From Candidatus Rokuibacteriota bacterium (GTDB lineage Bacteria > Methylomirabilota > Methylomirabilia > Rokubacteriales > CSP1-6): a DNA stretch of 39,652 nt. Location of the stretch: NCBI GenBank assembly GCA_003220535.1, contig QHSU01000012.1, positions 1 to 39,652 of the forward strand, given 5' to 3'. The position numbers and the translations under genes are program-made. Shown piece by piece: positions 8,412 to 16,704 of the stretch. How positions within the stretch are numbered: position 1 is the stretch's first letter; every line of letters begins with the position of its first letter. The notes below the pieces were generated by a model. That model saw nothing but the letters and a program-made list of their open reading frames with translations. It had not been told where the DNA came from and made no database searches.

Positions 8412-8519
8412 ATGGTCCGCATCTCCGTGTTCTACGCGGCAGCCAAAGGCAAGCGCCTGGGAAGCTTCGGGCTCACGAATATCCCGCCGCAGATCCAGAT
8501 CAGCGAGATCATCGGATGA
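8412..8519 (+). CDS. 35-residue ORF translationally coupled to the flavoprotein
   Basis: Starts at ATG 8412 with an excellent AGGAGG (8401-8406) and 5 nt spacing. It encodes MVRISVFYAAAKGKRLGSFG and ends IPPQIQISEIIG. Its TGA overlaps the ATG of the next gene (ATGA at 8516-8519), so the two are translationally coupled. The first 15 residues faintly resemble the N-terminus of EthD-type ferredoxin-like-fold proteins, so it may be a truncated EthD domain or a genuine microprotein or leader. Function unknown. Confidence 0.6.
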   Translation: MVRISVFYAAAKGKRLGSFGLTNIPPQIQISEIIG

Positions 8520-10018
8520 CCGCCGTGGCCTGGGACGTCATCGTCATCGGCGGCGGCAACGCGGCCATGTGCGCAGCGCTCTCGGCGCGCGAGCACGGCG
8601 CGCGCGTCCTCGTGCTCGAGAAGGCGCCCGAGGCCTGGCGCGGCGGGAACGGATTCTTCACCGCGGGCGGCTTCCGGTTCGCCTTCAAGAGCTTCGACGA
8701 GCTCTGCGACCTGGTCGGCGATCTGTCCGACGAGGAAAAGTCCTCGATGGAGGTCGATCCATATACCGCGGAGCAGTTCTACGACGATCTCATGCGGGTC
8801 ACCGAAGATTGCTCCGATCCCGATCTGGCGATGCAGCTGGTTCAAGAGTCACTGCCGACGGTGCGGTGGATGCGCGATCGGGGCATCCGCTGGATCCCGA
8901 TGTTCGGCCGGCAAGCCTACAAAGTCGGCGGGCGGTTCCGCTTCTGGGGTGGGCTCGTCCTGGAAGCGGTCGGGGGCGGTCCCGGGCTCATCGACATGGA
9001 ATACCAGTCGGCGGCGAAGACCGGGATCGAGGTGCGGTTCGAGACGAAGGCGACGCGTCTCGTGACGGACGACCGCGGCGCCGTCACCGGCGTGGTCGTG
9101 CGGACGCCGGCCGGCACCGAGACGCTCGTCGCCGGGGCCATCGTGCTCGCGTCGGGTGGCTTCGAGGCGAATCCCGAGATGCGCACGCGATATCTCGGGC
9201 CCAACTGGGAGCTTGCGCGCGTCCGCGGCACACCGTACAACACGGGTGACGGCATCCGGATGGCGCTCGAGATCGGCGCCCTGCCGTGGGGGCACTGGAG
9301 CGGCTGCCATTCGGTGCAGTGGGACCTGAACGCGCCGTGGCACGGCGATCGGAAGGTGGGCGACAACTTCCAGAAGCATTCTTACCCGCTCGGCCTCATC
9401 GTGAATCTCCGGGGCGAGCGTTTCGTCGACGAGGGCGCCGACTTCCGCAACTACACCTACGTGAAGTACGGGCGCGCGGTCATCGGCCAGCCGCGCCGGA
9501 CGGCTTTCCAGATCTTCGATCAGAAGGTCCTGCCGCTGCTCCGTGAGGAGTACCGGATCCGCGAAGTCACCAAGGCCGAGGACGCGACGTTCGAAGGGCT
9601 CGCGCGAAAGCTCGAGATCGACGTCGACGGCTTCGTCGCGACGATGCGGGCGTACAACGCGGCCGTCCAGCCCGGCACCTTCAACCCGGCGGTGAAGGAC
9701 GGCAAGGCGACGCGCGGGATCACCCCGCCCAAGTCGAACTGGGCGCAGCCGCTCGACGCGCCGCCCTACGTCGGCTACGCCGTGACGACGGGCGTCACCT
9801 TCACGTTCGGCGGCCTTCGGATCACCGGCGAGGGGCAGGTCGTCGACTGCGAGCAGCGGCCGATCCCCGGCCTCTTCGCCGCGGGCGAGCTGGTGGGCGG
9901 GATCTTCTACCACAACTACCCGGGCGGGGCGGGATTGATGGCGGGCGCCGTCTTCGGACGGATCTCCGGCCGCTCGGCCGCCGCCGCCAGTCGAAAGGGC
10001 GCCGCGCAGGCCCGCTAA
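8516..10018 (+). CDS. FAD-dependent tricarballylate dehydrogenase-like oxidoreductase
   Basis: A 500-residue flavoprotein of the succinate dehydrogenase/fumarate reductase flavoprotein superfamily. The dinucleotide-binding motif is at the N-terminus (VIVIGGGNAAMCAAL, followed by VLVLEKAP). The FAD-binding GGNGFFTAGGFRFAF and the C-terminal YHNYPGGAGLMAGAVFG are those of TcuA-type FAD-dependent dehydrogenases, which oxidise tricarballylate to cis-aconitate. Related enzymes act on 3-oxosteroids and other substrates, so the substrate is not settled. TcuB/TcuC partners are absent. The start overlaps the 35-residue ORF, and the stop overlaps the stop of the convergent methyltransferase gene by 4 nt. 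Confidence 0.85.
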   Translation: MTAVAWDVIVIGGGNAAMCAALSAREHGARVLVLEKAPEAWRGGNGFFTAGGFRFAFKSFDELCDLVGDLSDEEKSSMEVDPYTAEQFYDDLMRVTEDCSDPDLAMQLVQESLPTVRWMRDRGIRWIPMFGRQAYKVGGRFRFWGGLVLEAVGGGPGLIDMEYQSAAKTGIEVRFETKATRLVTDDRGAVTGVVVRTPAGTETLVAGAIVLASGGFEANPEMRTRYLGPNWELARVRGTPYNTGDGIRMALEIGALPWGHWSGCHSVQWDLNAPWHGDRKVGDNFQKHSYPLGLIVNLRGERFVDEGADFRNYTYVKYGRAVIGQPRRTAFQIFDQKVLPLLREEYRIREVTKAEDATFEGLARKLEIDVDGFVATMRAYNAAVQPGTFNPAVKDGKATRGITPPKSNWAQPLDAPPYVGYAVTTGVTFTFGGLRITGEGQVVDCEQRPIPGLFAAGELVGGIFYHNYPGGAGLMAGAVFGRISGRSAAAASRKGAAQAR

Positions 10019-10908
10019 CCGTCCTTGGCGTAGGAGACGAAGAACGAGCCGAACTCGATCGGCTCGAAGCAGCCGGGAAGCTCGCCGTGCTTCCACGCCC
10101 CGGGAATCTTCACGAGTCGGAACCCCTTCCGCCCGCCGAAGCGCCGCGAGAGCTCCGTCTCGGTGAAGACGCGGCAGTGGTCGGCGTAGCCGTGGACGGG
10201 CGTGTAGTCCGGAATCGGTCCGGTGGCGCGAAACTCGTGCATCGGCACGACGAAGGCGAAGCGGCCGCCGGGGCGCAGCACCTCCTCGATCGCCCGCACG
10301 GTCGCGTCGACGTCCCGCACGTGTTCGAGGACCGCGAACGAATACACGAGGTCGAACGAGCCGGCCGGGAAGAGGAGGTGGACCTCCTCGGCGAGCCCCT
10401 GGCGGAACCCGACGTTGGCGAAGCGGTTGAGCTGACGGGCGATCTTCGCGTTGGTCGCTGAGACTTCCACCCCTTCCACGCGGAGTTCGGCGTGCCGCGC
10501 GCCCAGCGCCATCGCGACGCCGCCCTCGCCGCTGCCGGCGTCGAGCACGCGCCGCGGCCGCAGCGTGGCGACCTCCCGCTCCAGCTCCTGGAACTCCGGG
10601 TCTCGCGCCCGGCGCTCGATCAGCTTGCGCGTCTTGCGTCCGACGAGCATGCGGATCCGCTTCTCGAGGAGCTTCAGCCCCGCCTTCCAGCGCAGGCGGC
10701 GGTACTGCTCCTCCTGCGCGTCGACGAACGCCTCGCGCGACTCCAGGTGCGTCAGCCAGGAGCGGATGCGCGCCGCCTGCTCGGCGTAGCGCGTGTCGGG
10801 ATTCGCCGCCTGGGCAGCCTCGATGATCTCGAGCGCGCCGTAGATGTTCTCGCGATAGAGCTCGAACCGGACCGACTGGATGACGGCGTCGACGTCGCGC
10901 GGATCCAC
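10015..10908 (-). CDS. SAM-dependent class I methyltransferase
   Basis: A 297-residue protein from a GTG at 10906-10908, which has AGGA at 9 nt; a GTG at 10924-10926 overlapping the DinG stop is the alternative. The first 110 residues are helical (FELYRENIYGALEIIEAAQA, then IRSWLTHLESREAF). The Rossmann domain follows: motif I VLDAGSGEGGVAMALG, motif II GVEVSATNAKIA, the post-II LVYSFAVLEHVRDVDATVR and GGRFAFVVPMHEF. The substrate is unknown; the N-terminal helical part is not diagnostic. The gene lies directly downstream of the DinG-like helicase on the same strand, about 11 nt away, so they probably share a transcript. Confidence 0.8.
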   Translation of the reverse strand: MDPRDVDAVIQSVRFELYRENIYGALEIIEAAQAANPDTRYAEQAARIRSWLTHLESREAFVDAQEEQYRRLRWKAGLKLLEKRIRMLVGRKTRKLIERRARDPEFQELEREVATLRPRRVLDAGSGEGGVAMALGARHAELRVEGVEVSATNAKIARQLNRFANVGFRQGLAEEVHLLFPAGSFDLVYSFAVLEHVRDVDATVRAIEEVLRPGGRFAFVVPMHEFRATGPIPDYTPVHGYADHCRVFTETELSRRFGGRKGFRLVKIPGAWKHGELPGCFEPIEFGSFFVSYAKDG

Positions 10909-10919
10909 GAGCCGTGATC

Positions 10920-12581
10920 CTAGCACTCGAACGAGGCCTCCGGATGCCGCGCGCGCATCGCCACGTGGATCGCGTCGAGGAGCCACGGCGGCAAGAGCAC
11001 GCGGTAGTGCGTGAGGAAGCGCTCGAACTGGCCGTCGAGAACGTAGGTGACTCCGTGATCGTCGGCGTGGCGGCACGATCGTCCGTACGCTTGCACCAGC
11101 GCTTTGGCCGTCTCGAGCGCGTACCAGCGAGGATCCCGTGCCTGCCGGGCGGCGGTCCACGGATCGCCGAGGTCCGGATAGGGCATCTTCGTCACGATCT
11201 GGAAGCGCAGGAAGTCGTCCGGCAGATCCACGCCCTCGCGCAGCGACGGCGACACGAGCACCGTCGGCGCCTGGGAGGCGCGGTGCAGGTCGAGGGCTTG
11301 CGACTTGGCCTCGGTGGACTCGACCCAGATCAACCGGCGCGACAGCAGCGGCGCCCGGGCCGCGAGGTGGGCGACGAGCCGCCGGCCGCCGGCGTACGAT
11401 GCCGCGTGGATCAACCCCTTCTCGCGTGGATGCGCCGCGAGGATCGCGGCGACCTCGGCGAACAGCGCCGGCTCCAGCCGGGCGAGGCTCGACTTCGAGA
11501 GCGCGCCGACGGGACGGTAATCGATCCGCCGCTGAGCGAGCGGGAACGGTGAATCGCTCGTGAACGACCGGACGGACGATTCGTCGAGGCCGAAGCATTC
11601 GGCGAGCGCGCTCCGGTGGCCGAGGTACGCCGAGGACAGCACCACGAGCTCCGCGGACTCGCTCAAGAGCTCGCGCGCCATCGAGGTGACCGTGAGCGGG
11701 ACCAGCTCGAGCGTGGCGCCGGGCTCGGGCGGAAAGCGGACGATCCATTCGCGCTCCTCGGCGTCGACGAAGAAGCGGACGCGCGCGAGCGCGCCCTCCA
11801 GGCTCTCGCGCTCCGCCATCAGCTCCTGTTCGGCCCGAGAGGGCGGCATGCTCAGAAAGGTCTCGGCGTCGACGCCGGGAGGCCGCAGGACCTCGAGCGC
11901 GCGCTCGAGCGACTCGAGCTGACCTTCCAGCCCCTCGAGGTGGTCACGCATGAGACTCCGGTACTCCTCGGCGGTGTCCAGGCGGGGCAGCGGGCCGCCG
12001 AACCACGCCATGGTCTCTCCGGGCGGGAAGGCGACGGTGAAGACGTTGACGAGCTGGGCTTCGAGGTTGTGCGCCTCGTCGATGATCAGGAGGCGCCGCT
12101 TACGGAGCTGCTCGGACCGCCAGTGGCGTAGCGTCGCGAAATACGAGGTGTTGGTGCAGAAGATCGGGCCGGCGAGCGCCGCCGCCTTGGCCCGCGCGTA
12201 CGGGCACTGGCACGGCGGCCCGTGCGGTCGGCGGCACATGCCCCGCGAGGTCGGGACCGACACCTCCGGATAGCGCTCGCAGCGGTAGTTGTCCCGCCCC
12301 TTGACGAGCTGCAGATCCGCGCCGAACTCGCGCTCGTACTGATCTTGAAGAAGCTTCTGCGAGGTCAGGAGGTAGGCGTCACCGCTCCAGCGCGCCAGCG
12401 CCATCGCGACGTGGCTCTTGCCGACTCCGGGTGGCGCCTCGACGAAGAACACGCGCGGCGCGGCCGGGTCGTCGAGCGCCTCGGCGATCGCGTCGGCGAG
12501 CGACGCCAGAAGCCGCGCCTGTTGGGGGCGCGGCGTGGACGGGGGAGGAAAATGCGCGAGCAGGTCGACGCGATCCGTCAC
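10920..12581 (-). CDS. DinG/XPD-type Fe-S helicase
   Basis: A 553-residue superfamily 2 helicase. Walker A is APPGVGKSH (about residues 49-57) and the Walker B box is IDEAHNLE (about 167-174). Between them lie four cysteines at about 101, 116, 124 and 126 (NYRCERY, GMCRRPHGPPCQC), the arrangement that holds the 4Fe-4S cluster of XPD/DinG enzymes. Helicase motif VI reads QAYGRSCRHADDHG. Such proteins unwind DNA 5' to 3' and remove R-loops or other obstacles. The start is a GTG at 12579-12581. The length is short for E. coli DinG and fits the compact DinG-like helicases of other phyla. The methyltransferase lies immediately downstream. Confidence 0.88.
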   Translation of the reverse strand: MTDRVDLLAHFPPPSTPRPQQARLLASLADAIAEALDDPAAPRVFFVEAPPGVGKSHVAMALARWSGDAYLLTSQKLLQDQYEREFGADLQLVKGRDNYRCERYPEVSVPTSRGMCRRPHGPPCQCPYARAKAAALAGPIFCTNTSYFATLRHWRSEQLRKRRLLIIDEAHNLEAQLVNVFTVAFPPGETMAWFGGPLPRLDTAEEYRSLMRDHLEGLEGQLESLERALEVLRPPGVDAETFLSMPPSRAEQELMAERESLEGALARVRFFVDAEEREWIVRFPPEPGATLELVPLTVTSMARELLSESAELVVLSSAYLGHRSALAECFGLDESSVRSFTSDSPFPLAQRRIDYRPVGALSKSSLARLEPALFAEVAAILAAHPREKGLIHAASYAGGRRLVAHLAARAPLLSRRLIWVESTEAKSQALDLHRASQAPTVLVSPSLREGVDLPDDFLRFQIVTKMPYPDLGDPWTAARQARDPRWYALETAKALVQAYGRSCRHADDHGVTYVLDGQFERFLTHYRVLLPPWLLDAIHVAMRARHPEASFEC

Positions 12582-12649
12582 GCGTGCGCGTCCCTCGGCA
12601 CGGCTCGTGTCACAGACGCGAGGAATGGTATCACGCGGGGTGACGCAGG

Positions 12650-12655
12650 TATCAT
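12650..12655 (+). promoter_or_regulatory. Putative -10 box, leaderless NUDIX gene
   Basis: TATCAT ends 6 nt before the GTG of the NUDIX gene; there is no Shine-Dalgarno. A direct repeat of GGTATCA (12627-12633 and 12648-12654) spans it and could be an operator. Confidence 0.35.
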
Positions 12656-12661
12656 CGGAAC

Positions 12662-13072
12662 GTGCCCGACGACCCTCGCGTGCTGTTCGAATTCTCCGCC
12701 GGCGGCCTGGTGCTCGACGAGCAGGGCCGCGTTCTGCTGATCCGCGCCCGCGACCTGCGTGGCCAGCCGGTGTGGACGTTGCCGAAAGGTGCCCTGACGC
12801 CGGGCGAGACGAGCGCGGACGCGGCGCTCCGCGAGGTGCGCGAGGAGACGGGTTACCGGTGCGAGCTGGTGCGCGAGCTCGGGCCCGTGACCTACTGGTT
12901 CCGTCGCGAGGGCCGGCAAGTAAAGAAAACGGTCCGCTGGTACCTCATGCGACCGCTCGAGAAGGTCGGCGAGCACGACCACGAAGTCGATGAAGTGCTC
13001 TGGACGGACAAGAGTGACGCGCTCACCCGGTTGCGCTACGACTCCGATCGGCGCCTCCTGACCGGAACCTAG
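12662..13072 (+). CDS. NUDIX hydrolase
   Basis: A 136-residue protein beginning with GTG. The complete NUDIX box GX5EX7REUXEEXGU is present at about residues 43-65 (GALTPGETSADAALREVREE, then TGY), preceded by PVWTLPKG. These enzymes hydrolyse a nucleoside diphosphate linked to another moiety; the short form with a WxLPKG motif is typical of diadenosine polyphosphate or (deoxy)nucleotide housecleaning hydrolases, but the substrate cannot be assigned. It is divergent from the DinG-like gene and convergent with the HAD gene. Confidence 0.9.
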   Translation: MPDDPRVLFEFSAGGLVLDEQGRVLLIRARDLRGQPVWTLPKGALTPGETSADAALREVREETGYRCELVRELGPVTYWFRREGRQVKKTVRWYLMRPLEKVGEHDHEVDEVLWTDKSDALTRLRYDSDRRLLTGT

Positions 13073-13202
13073 GCTGCCAACGGCATACGCGGTCGGATCC
13101 GCTTCCGGAAATCGCGGTAACGTGCTGGCCGGATCGCCTCCAGCCCTCATCCAGTGTCCGCGATGGGCCGACGGGAGCTACCTCAAAAAACGTCCTGACC
13201 TC

Positions 13203-13895
13203 TCAGGCCAGCCAGTCCGCCAGCTCAGTCAGCGTCCGAAACTCTCGATCCGGGCGGGCGGCCCCGGTCGGCCGCTCACCCTTCCGGTTGATCCAGGCGA
13301 CTGGAATGCGGTGCGCGACCGACGGCGTCACGTCGTGAAAGTAGCTCTGGGCGGCATGAAGCCAGCGCCGGCCGCCGATCCGCTCCCGCGCAGTGGTGAA
13401 GTGACCCGGAGCTGGCTTGTAGGAGCGAACCTGTTGCGCGGTGACGAGGAGCGAGAAGGTTGCCGCCAGGTGTCGTCGCGTTCCCGCCAGGAGATCATCG
13501 TCCACATTCGACAGGATGCCGAGGGCATAGCCGGCCTGGCTCAGGCGGGTGAGGGCCTCGTTGGTGTCGGGGAACGGCTTCCATAGAAGCAGGCTCTCCG
13601 GCAGGAAGGCCGCACGCTCTCGGCTGATCGTCCATCCGAGGCGTTCCCCAACCCGCACGGCCGTATCCGTGAGGAGTTCGCGGTAGCTTCGGTACTCGGC
13701 CGCCTGAGCCTCGGGCTCCTTCTCGAATAGAGCACGCAGAGCGGCCGCGGGGTCCAGGTTCACACCGTCGGCCGCCGCGGCATCCCGGAAGGCCTCGGTA
13801 ATGCCGGCCTCCCAGTCGATGAGGGTGCCGTAGCAGTCGAAGGTGATGACGTCGAAGGGGCGCGTCGGCGAGGATTGCGCGCCGTGCGTGGACAC
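13203..13895 (-). CDS. HAD hydrolase, haloacid dehalogenase type II-like
   Basis: A 230-residue protein from a GTG with a strong GGGAGGT 6 nt upstream. Motif I is FDCYGTLID with nucleophile Asp20 and Tyr at the +2 position, as in L-2-haloacid dehalogenases rather than the DxD of phosphatases. Motif II is GILSNVDDD, motif III the lysine of SYKPAPGHF, and motif IV YFHDVTPSVAHRI followed by AWINRKGE. All four are present, so the enzyme should be active. A natural substrate other than a haloacid is quite possible. It is 15 nt downstream of the small basic protein gene, probably in one operon. Confidence 0.85.
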   Translation of the reverse strand: MSTHGAQSSPTRPFDVITFDCYGTLIDWEAGITEAFRDAAAADGVNLDPAAALRALFEKEPEAQAAEYRSYRELLTDTAVRVGERLGWTISRERAAFLPESLLLWKPFPDTNEALTRLSQAGYALGILSNVDDDLLAGTRRHLAATFSLLVTAQQVRSYKPAPGHFTTARERIGGRRWLHAAQSYFHDVTPSVAHRIPVAWINRKGERPTGAARPDREFRTLTELADWLA

Positions 13896-13910
13896 AGCCC
13901 ACCTCCCAGG

Positions 13911-14069
13911 TCAGCCCCGAGTCTTTGCCTTCCGCCAGCGGGCCTCCGCGGCCCTCTTAGCGATCGCCCGGCGCTCCTCTGCTGACAACTTCTTCGCTCG
14001 GGCTCGGCCCCCAAGACTGCCAAAGGCGCGCGCAGCTCGGCTGATCGCTTTGTCCTTGGGCTTGGCCAT
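13911..14069 (-). CDS. Small basic protein, 52 residues
   Basis: Starts at ATG 14067-14069 and reads MAKPKDKAISRAARAFGSLG, then a Lys/Arg/Ala-rich C-terminus containing KLSAEERRAIAKRAAEARW. This GG(R/K)AR.K.LS.EER..IA..AA..RW pattern is a recurrent motif of small hypothetical bacterial proteins and of linker-like nucleic-acid-binding tails. It is probably a nucleic-acid-associated protein, but no function is established. It precedes the HAD gene by 15 nt. The second half is helical and strongly positive. Confidence 0.65.
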   Translation of the reverse strand: MAKPKDKAISRAARAFGSLGGRARAKKLSAEERRAIAKRAAEARWRKAKTRG

Positions 14070-14127
14070 GGGGGTGATGCTACACGCAGGTAATGCTTAG
14101 CCGCAAGAATTTTACTCTTGATAGGGC

Positions 14128-14151
14128 CATATGCTTAGCTGTATGCATATG
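14128..14151. repeat. Perfect inverted repeat CATATGC/GCATATG
   Basis: Two 7-nt arms (14128-14134 and 14145-14151) around a 10-nt AT-rich centre, in an unusually AT-rich patch just upstream of the recombinase remnant. It could be a recombination or resolvase site left by the lost element, or an operator. Confidence 0.45.
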
Positions 14152-14231
14152 GTTGGAAAGGCGGCGGCGGGATAGTGCTGTAGGCCCGCGGGAGGATACC
14201 TGATGCCGACCACCAAAACGCGGCGTGCGGG

Positions 14232-14501
14232 TCTCTCGACACGACGACACCGGCAGGTCGGCTTCTGTTCCACATGCTGGCGGCGATCGCGGAGTTCGAG
14301 CGGGACCTGATCCGGGAGCGGGTGATCGCCGGCGTGAGGCGGGCTCGAGCGCTCGGAAAGCATCTCGGGCGCCCGCGGGTGCACCGGGTCGACGTCGTCC
14401 GGGCGCTGGCGCTACGGGCCGATGGGTGGTCGCTGCGTGCTGTGGCGCGCGAACTCGGCGTTCACCCGATGGCCGTCAGGCGGGCGCTGACGGCGGCATG
14501 A
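14232..14501 (+). pseudogene. Serine recombinase/resolvase remnant (C-terminal part)
   Basis: The frame reads SLDTTTPAGRLLFHMLAAIA, then EFERDLIRERVIAGVRRARA, LGKHLGRPRV and a helix-turn-helix (DGWSLRAVARELGVHPMAVR). These are the end of the catalytic domain, the long E helix and the DNA-binding domain of Tn3-type serine resolvases. The catalytic serine and most of the N-terminal domain are missing. An ATG at 14274 lies inside the domain. A nearby ATG at 14203 with GGGAGG belongs to another frame. It is evidently a decayed mobile-element gene and marks the left end of a degraded stretch. Confidence 0.75.
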
Positions 14502-14509
14502 CCGTTCAA

Positions 14510-15502
14510 CTACTGGATCACCTGATCCGCCCGCTGCAGTAGCGTCTGCGGGATCGTGAGGCCAAGGGCCTTCGCGGTTTTGAGGTTGACCAGCAGGTCG
14601 AACTTGGAGGGCTGCTCCACGGGCAGGTCCGCAGGCTTGGCGCCTTTGAGGATCTTGACCACGTAGGTGGCGGCGCGACGCTCCAAGTTAAGCAAGTTTG
14701 GGCCATAGACCATCAGACCGCCGGCCTCCGCGTACTCCGTCGTCAAAAATATCGATGGCAGGCGCTTCTTCGTCGCGAGCTCTGCGATCTGTCTTCGCTG
14801 ATTCCCGAATAACGCGTCCGCGTGAATCAGGAGCGCGCCCGCCTGCTCCCTGGTCATCGCCGCGAAGGCGCTGTCGATCTCCTGGGGGTTCCGCGCCTCC
14901 AAGGTTTGAAGCCGCACCCCCAAGCCCCGAGCTGCAGCCTCCGCCTCTCGCAAGTTGGCTGCGCTCGCCGGATTGGCCGGATGCCGAAGGAAGGCCACCC
15001 GAGAGACCTTGGGAACCACCTCCTTGAGCAGTTGTAACTGCTTCCCGATCAGGTCGGGGGACATCACCGAAGTCCCCGTGATGTTCCCCCCGGGGTGCGC
15101 AAGGCTAGGGACGAGTCCGCTCCCTACGGGATCATTAACGAGCGACATGACGATCGGGATCGTCCTGGTCGCTTGTTGGGCGGCCTGGGTCGCTGCCCCA
15201 CTCATCGCGACGATGACGTCCACCTTCAAACGGACCAGGTCGGCCGCGAGGGCGGGGTAGCGATCATACTTGCCCTCGGCCCATCGGGACTCGATGGCGA
15301 TGTTCTGACCTTCCACATAGCCCAGTTCGCGCAGGCCTTGGCGGAAGGCCTCGAGACGGCGCTGTCTTAACGGGTCAGAAAAGGAGCCCGGATTTAGATA
15401 ACCTACCCGAGGCCCCTTCTCCGGGGGCTGGGCCGCAGCCGTGCCGAGTGACGCAAGAGTGAGCCCGACAGTGAGGATGACCGCGAGCCCGATCAACCGC
15501 AT
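14510..15502 (-). CDS. ABC transporter substrate-binding protein (ABC_sub_bind family)
   Basis: A 330-residue protein from ATG 15500-15502, chosen because it starts a perfect signal peptide (MRLIGLAVILTVGLTLASLG, cleavage after AAA near residue 24). The domain follows the PF04392 pattern: RVGYLNPGSFSD, then AFRQGLRELGYVEGQNI, RWAEGKYDRYPALAADLVRL, VDVIVA and IPIVMSLVNDPVGSGLV. It is a periplasmic solute receptor; family members bind aromatic amino acids or unknown ligands. No permease or ATPase gene is nearby, so it is an orphan receptor, as is frequent in lineages with many copies of this family. A broken paralogue lies at 16251. Confidence 0.9.
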   Translation of the reverse strand: MRLIGLAVILTVGLTLASLGTAAAQPPEKGPRVGYLNPGSFSDPLRQRRLEAFRQGLRELGYVEGQNIAIESRWAEGKYDRYPALAADLVRLKVDVIVAMSGAATQAAQQATRTIPIVMSLVNDPVGSGLVPSLAHPGGNITGTSVMSPDLIGKQLQLLKEVVPKVSRVAFLRHPANPASAANLREAEAAARGLGVRLQTLEARNPQEIDSAFAAMTREQAGALLIHADALFGNQRRQIAELATKKRLPSIFLTTEYAEAGGLMVYGPNLLNLERRAATYVVKILKGAKPADLPVEQPSKFDLLVNLKTAKALGLTIPQTLLQRADQVIQ

Positions 15503-15777
15503 GCTGACGGGGAGTCTAGCCGAACGCCACGAGCCGCACCAGCACCGCGCCCACACGTCATCACGGTGTCACAAATCCTGCGCGCGACGGCCTCTGTAAG
15601 TAGGCGTCACCACGGTTGGCCAGTACGGGTTCGGCTGCCGGCACAAAGGGGTACCTTTGGGCCGGAGTGGGATCACTACGACCAGGACCCCACCGGGCTT
15701 CGCACAGGGTTTGTGACGGGACTGGCTGAGGGCCCGCCGCGGAATGAGAGTGAGGAGAGCGCGCTCGGCTCGCGGAG

Positions 15778-16035
15778 CTACACCGTGGGCTCGGGAGCCA
15801 CGTGCCTCTCGTTATCCCAAATCCGGAAGCAGAGGGCGTGGAACTGACGGGGCCTCCGGCCGCCCTCCGAGGTAGCCCCCACCATCGCCATCTGATCCGA
15901 CGTAACGTTCGCCCCGCAGGCGTCGCACATTTGTCCGCCGCCTGGAGCATTCTGAACCTTCGTCATTCTGCCACGCGGTAGACGACCGTCCTGGAGTCTG
16001 CGCCGGATGACGAAGCGAACAACGTCCAAGTCCAT
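15778..16035 (-). CDS. Small CDACG/FHxxCFxIWD cysteine-motif protein
   Basis: An 85-residue protein from ATG 16033-16035 with GAGGA upstream. The N-terminal helix (MDLDVVRFVIRRRLQDGRLP) is followed after a variable linker by CDACGANV and, about 30 residues later, FHALCFRIWDNER. The CxxC..HxxC arrangement suggests a zinc-binding knuckle, although only two cysteines, one histidine and one further cysteine are fixed. A frameshifted paralogue at 3055-3307 shares both parts, which shows this is a real family. No functional assignment. It sits in the decayed island between two ABC receptor genes. Confidence 0.65.
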   Translation of the reverse strand: MDLDVVRFVIRRRLQDGRLPRGRMTKVQNAPGGGQMCDACGANVTSDQMAMVGATSEGGRRPRQFHALCFRIWDNERHVAPEPTV

Positions 16036-16250
16036 GGGACCATCCTCAGTCGATAGAACGTCGCTTCTCCACCACGTCTCACGGTCTTGGACCGTCGAGG
16101 CGGTGGCGGCATCATCGGCGTCCCCCTTGAGGTTGTCAAGGCGGTGTCGAGGGCAACTGCTTGCGGATGACGTGCTGGCGCCGCGCTGTGCTGGTGCGCG
16201 TCGTGGCGTTCAGCTAGACTCCCCGGCAGCCGTCCTCCACCGAGGTGCTC

Positions 16251-16704
16251 ATGCGGCTGATCGGGCTCGCGCTCATTCTCGCGCTCAGCCTCTCGCTTGC
16301 GCCGCTTGCCGTTGAGGCTCAGCCCCAAACTGAAAAGGTGTGGCGCATCGGCGGCGTCTTGACGTCTCTGTACCCGCCCGGCGCGGATCCGCCTCAGGCC
16401 TTCCGACAAGGTCTGCGTACCCTTGGAGGGGCAGCCGCAGACCGGGAAGGTCTATCGGATCGGAGTCATTGTAGCCGCAGACGCTGCCGCCAACACCGAG
16501 GGGCCCAACCCTCGGAATCAGAGTGTCGCGGCGCTCCTGCGCGGATTGCGCGATCTCGGCTACGTGTATGGCAGGGACTTCGTGACAGAGCCACGTTCTG
16601 CCGAAGGCAGGACAGAACGCAGTGCCGCTCTTGCCGAAGAGTTGGCGAGACTTACCGCTGGACCTCCTACCAACGAATCCGGCTTGGACGGGGTCAGGTC
16701 CTGA
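16251..16704 (+). pseudogene. Broken, chimeric ABC_sub_bind receptor gene
   Basis: Begins with a good start (GAGG, then ATG 16251) and signal peptide MRLIGLALILALSLSLAPLA, close to that of the intact gene at 15502. The frame runs through KVWRIGGVLTSLY and FRQGLRTL, where it breaks. In another frame a second receptor N-terminus follows (LEGQPQTGKVYRIGVIV, then LLRGLRDLGYVYGRDFV and AALAEELARL) and stops at 16704. The two pieces are both N-terminal halves, so two tandem genes seem to have recombined and then lost their C-terminal parts. Confidence 0.75.

Noticed and set aside
10924..11748. Upstream extension of the methyltransferase frame to 577 residues
   Set aside because: It lies entirely inside the DinG-like gene and is Arg/Ala-biased; the methyltransferase fold starts after 10908.
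13203..13895. Phosphoglycolate-phosphatase-type function for the HAD gene
   Set aside because: Motif I has Tyr at the +2 position instead of Asp, which fits dehalogenase-type members better.
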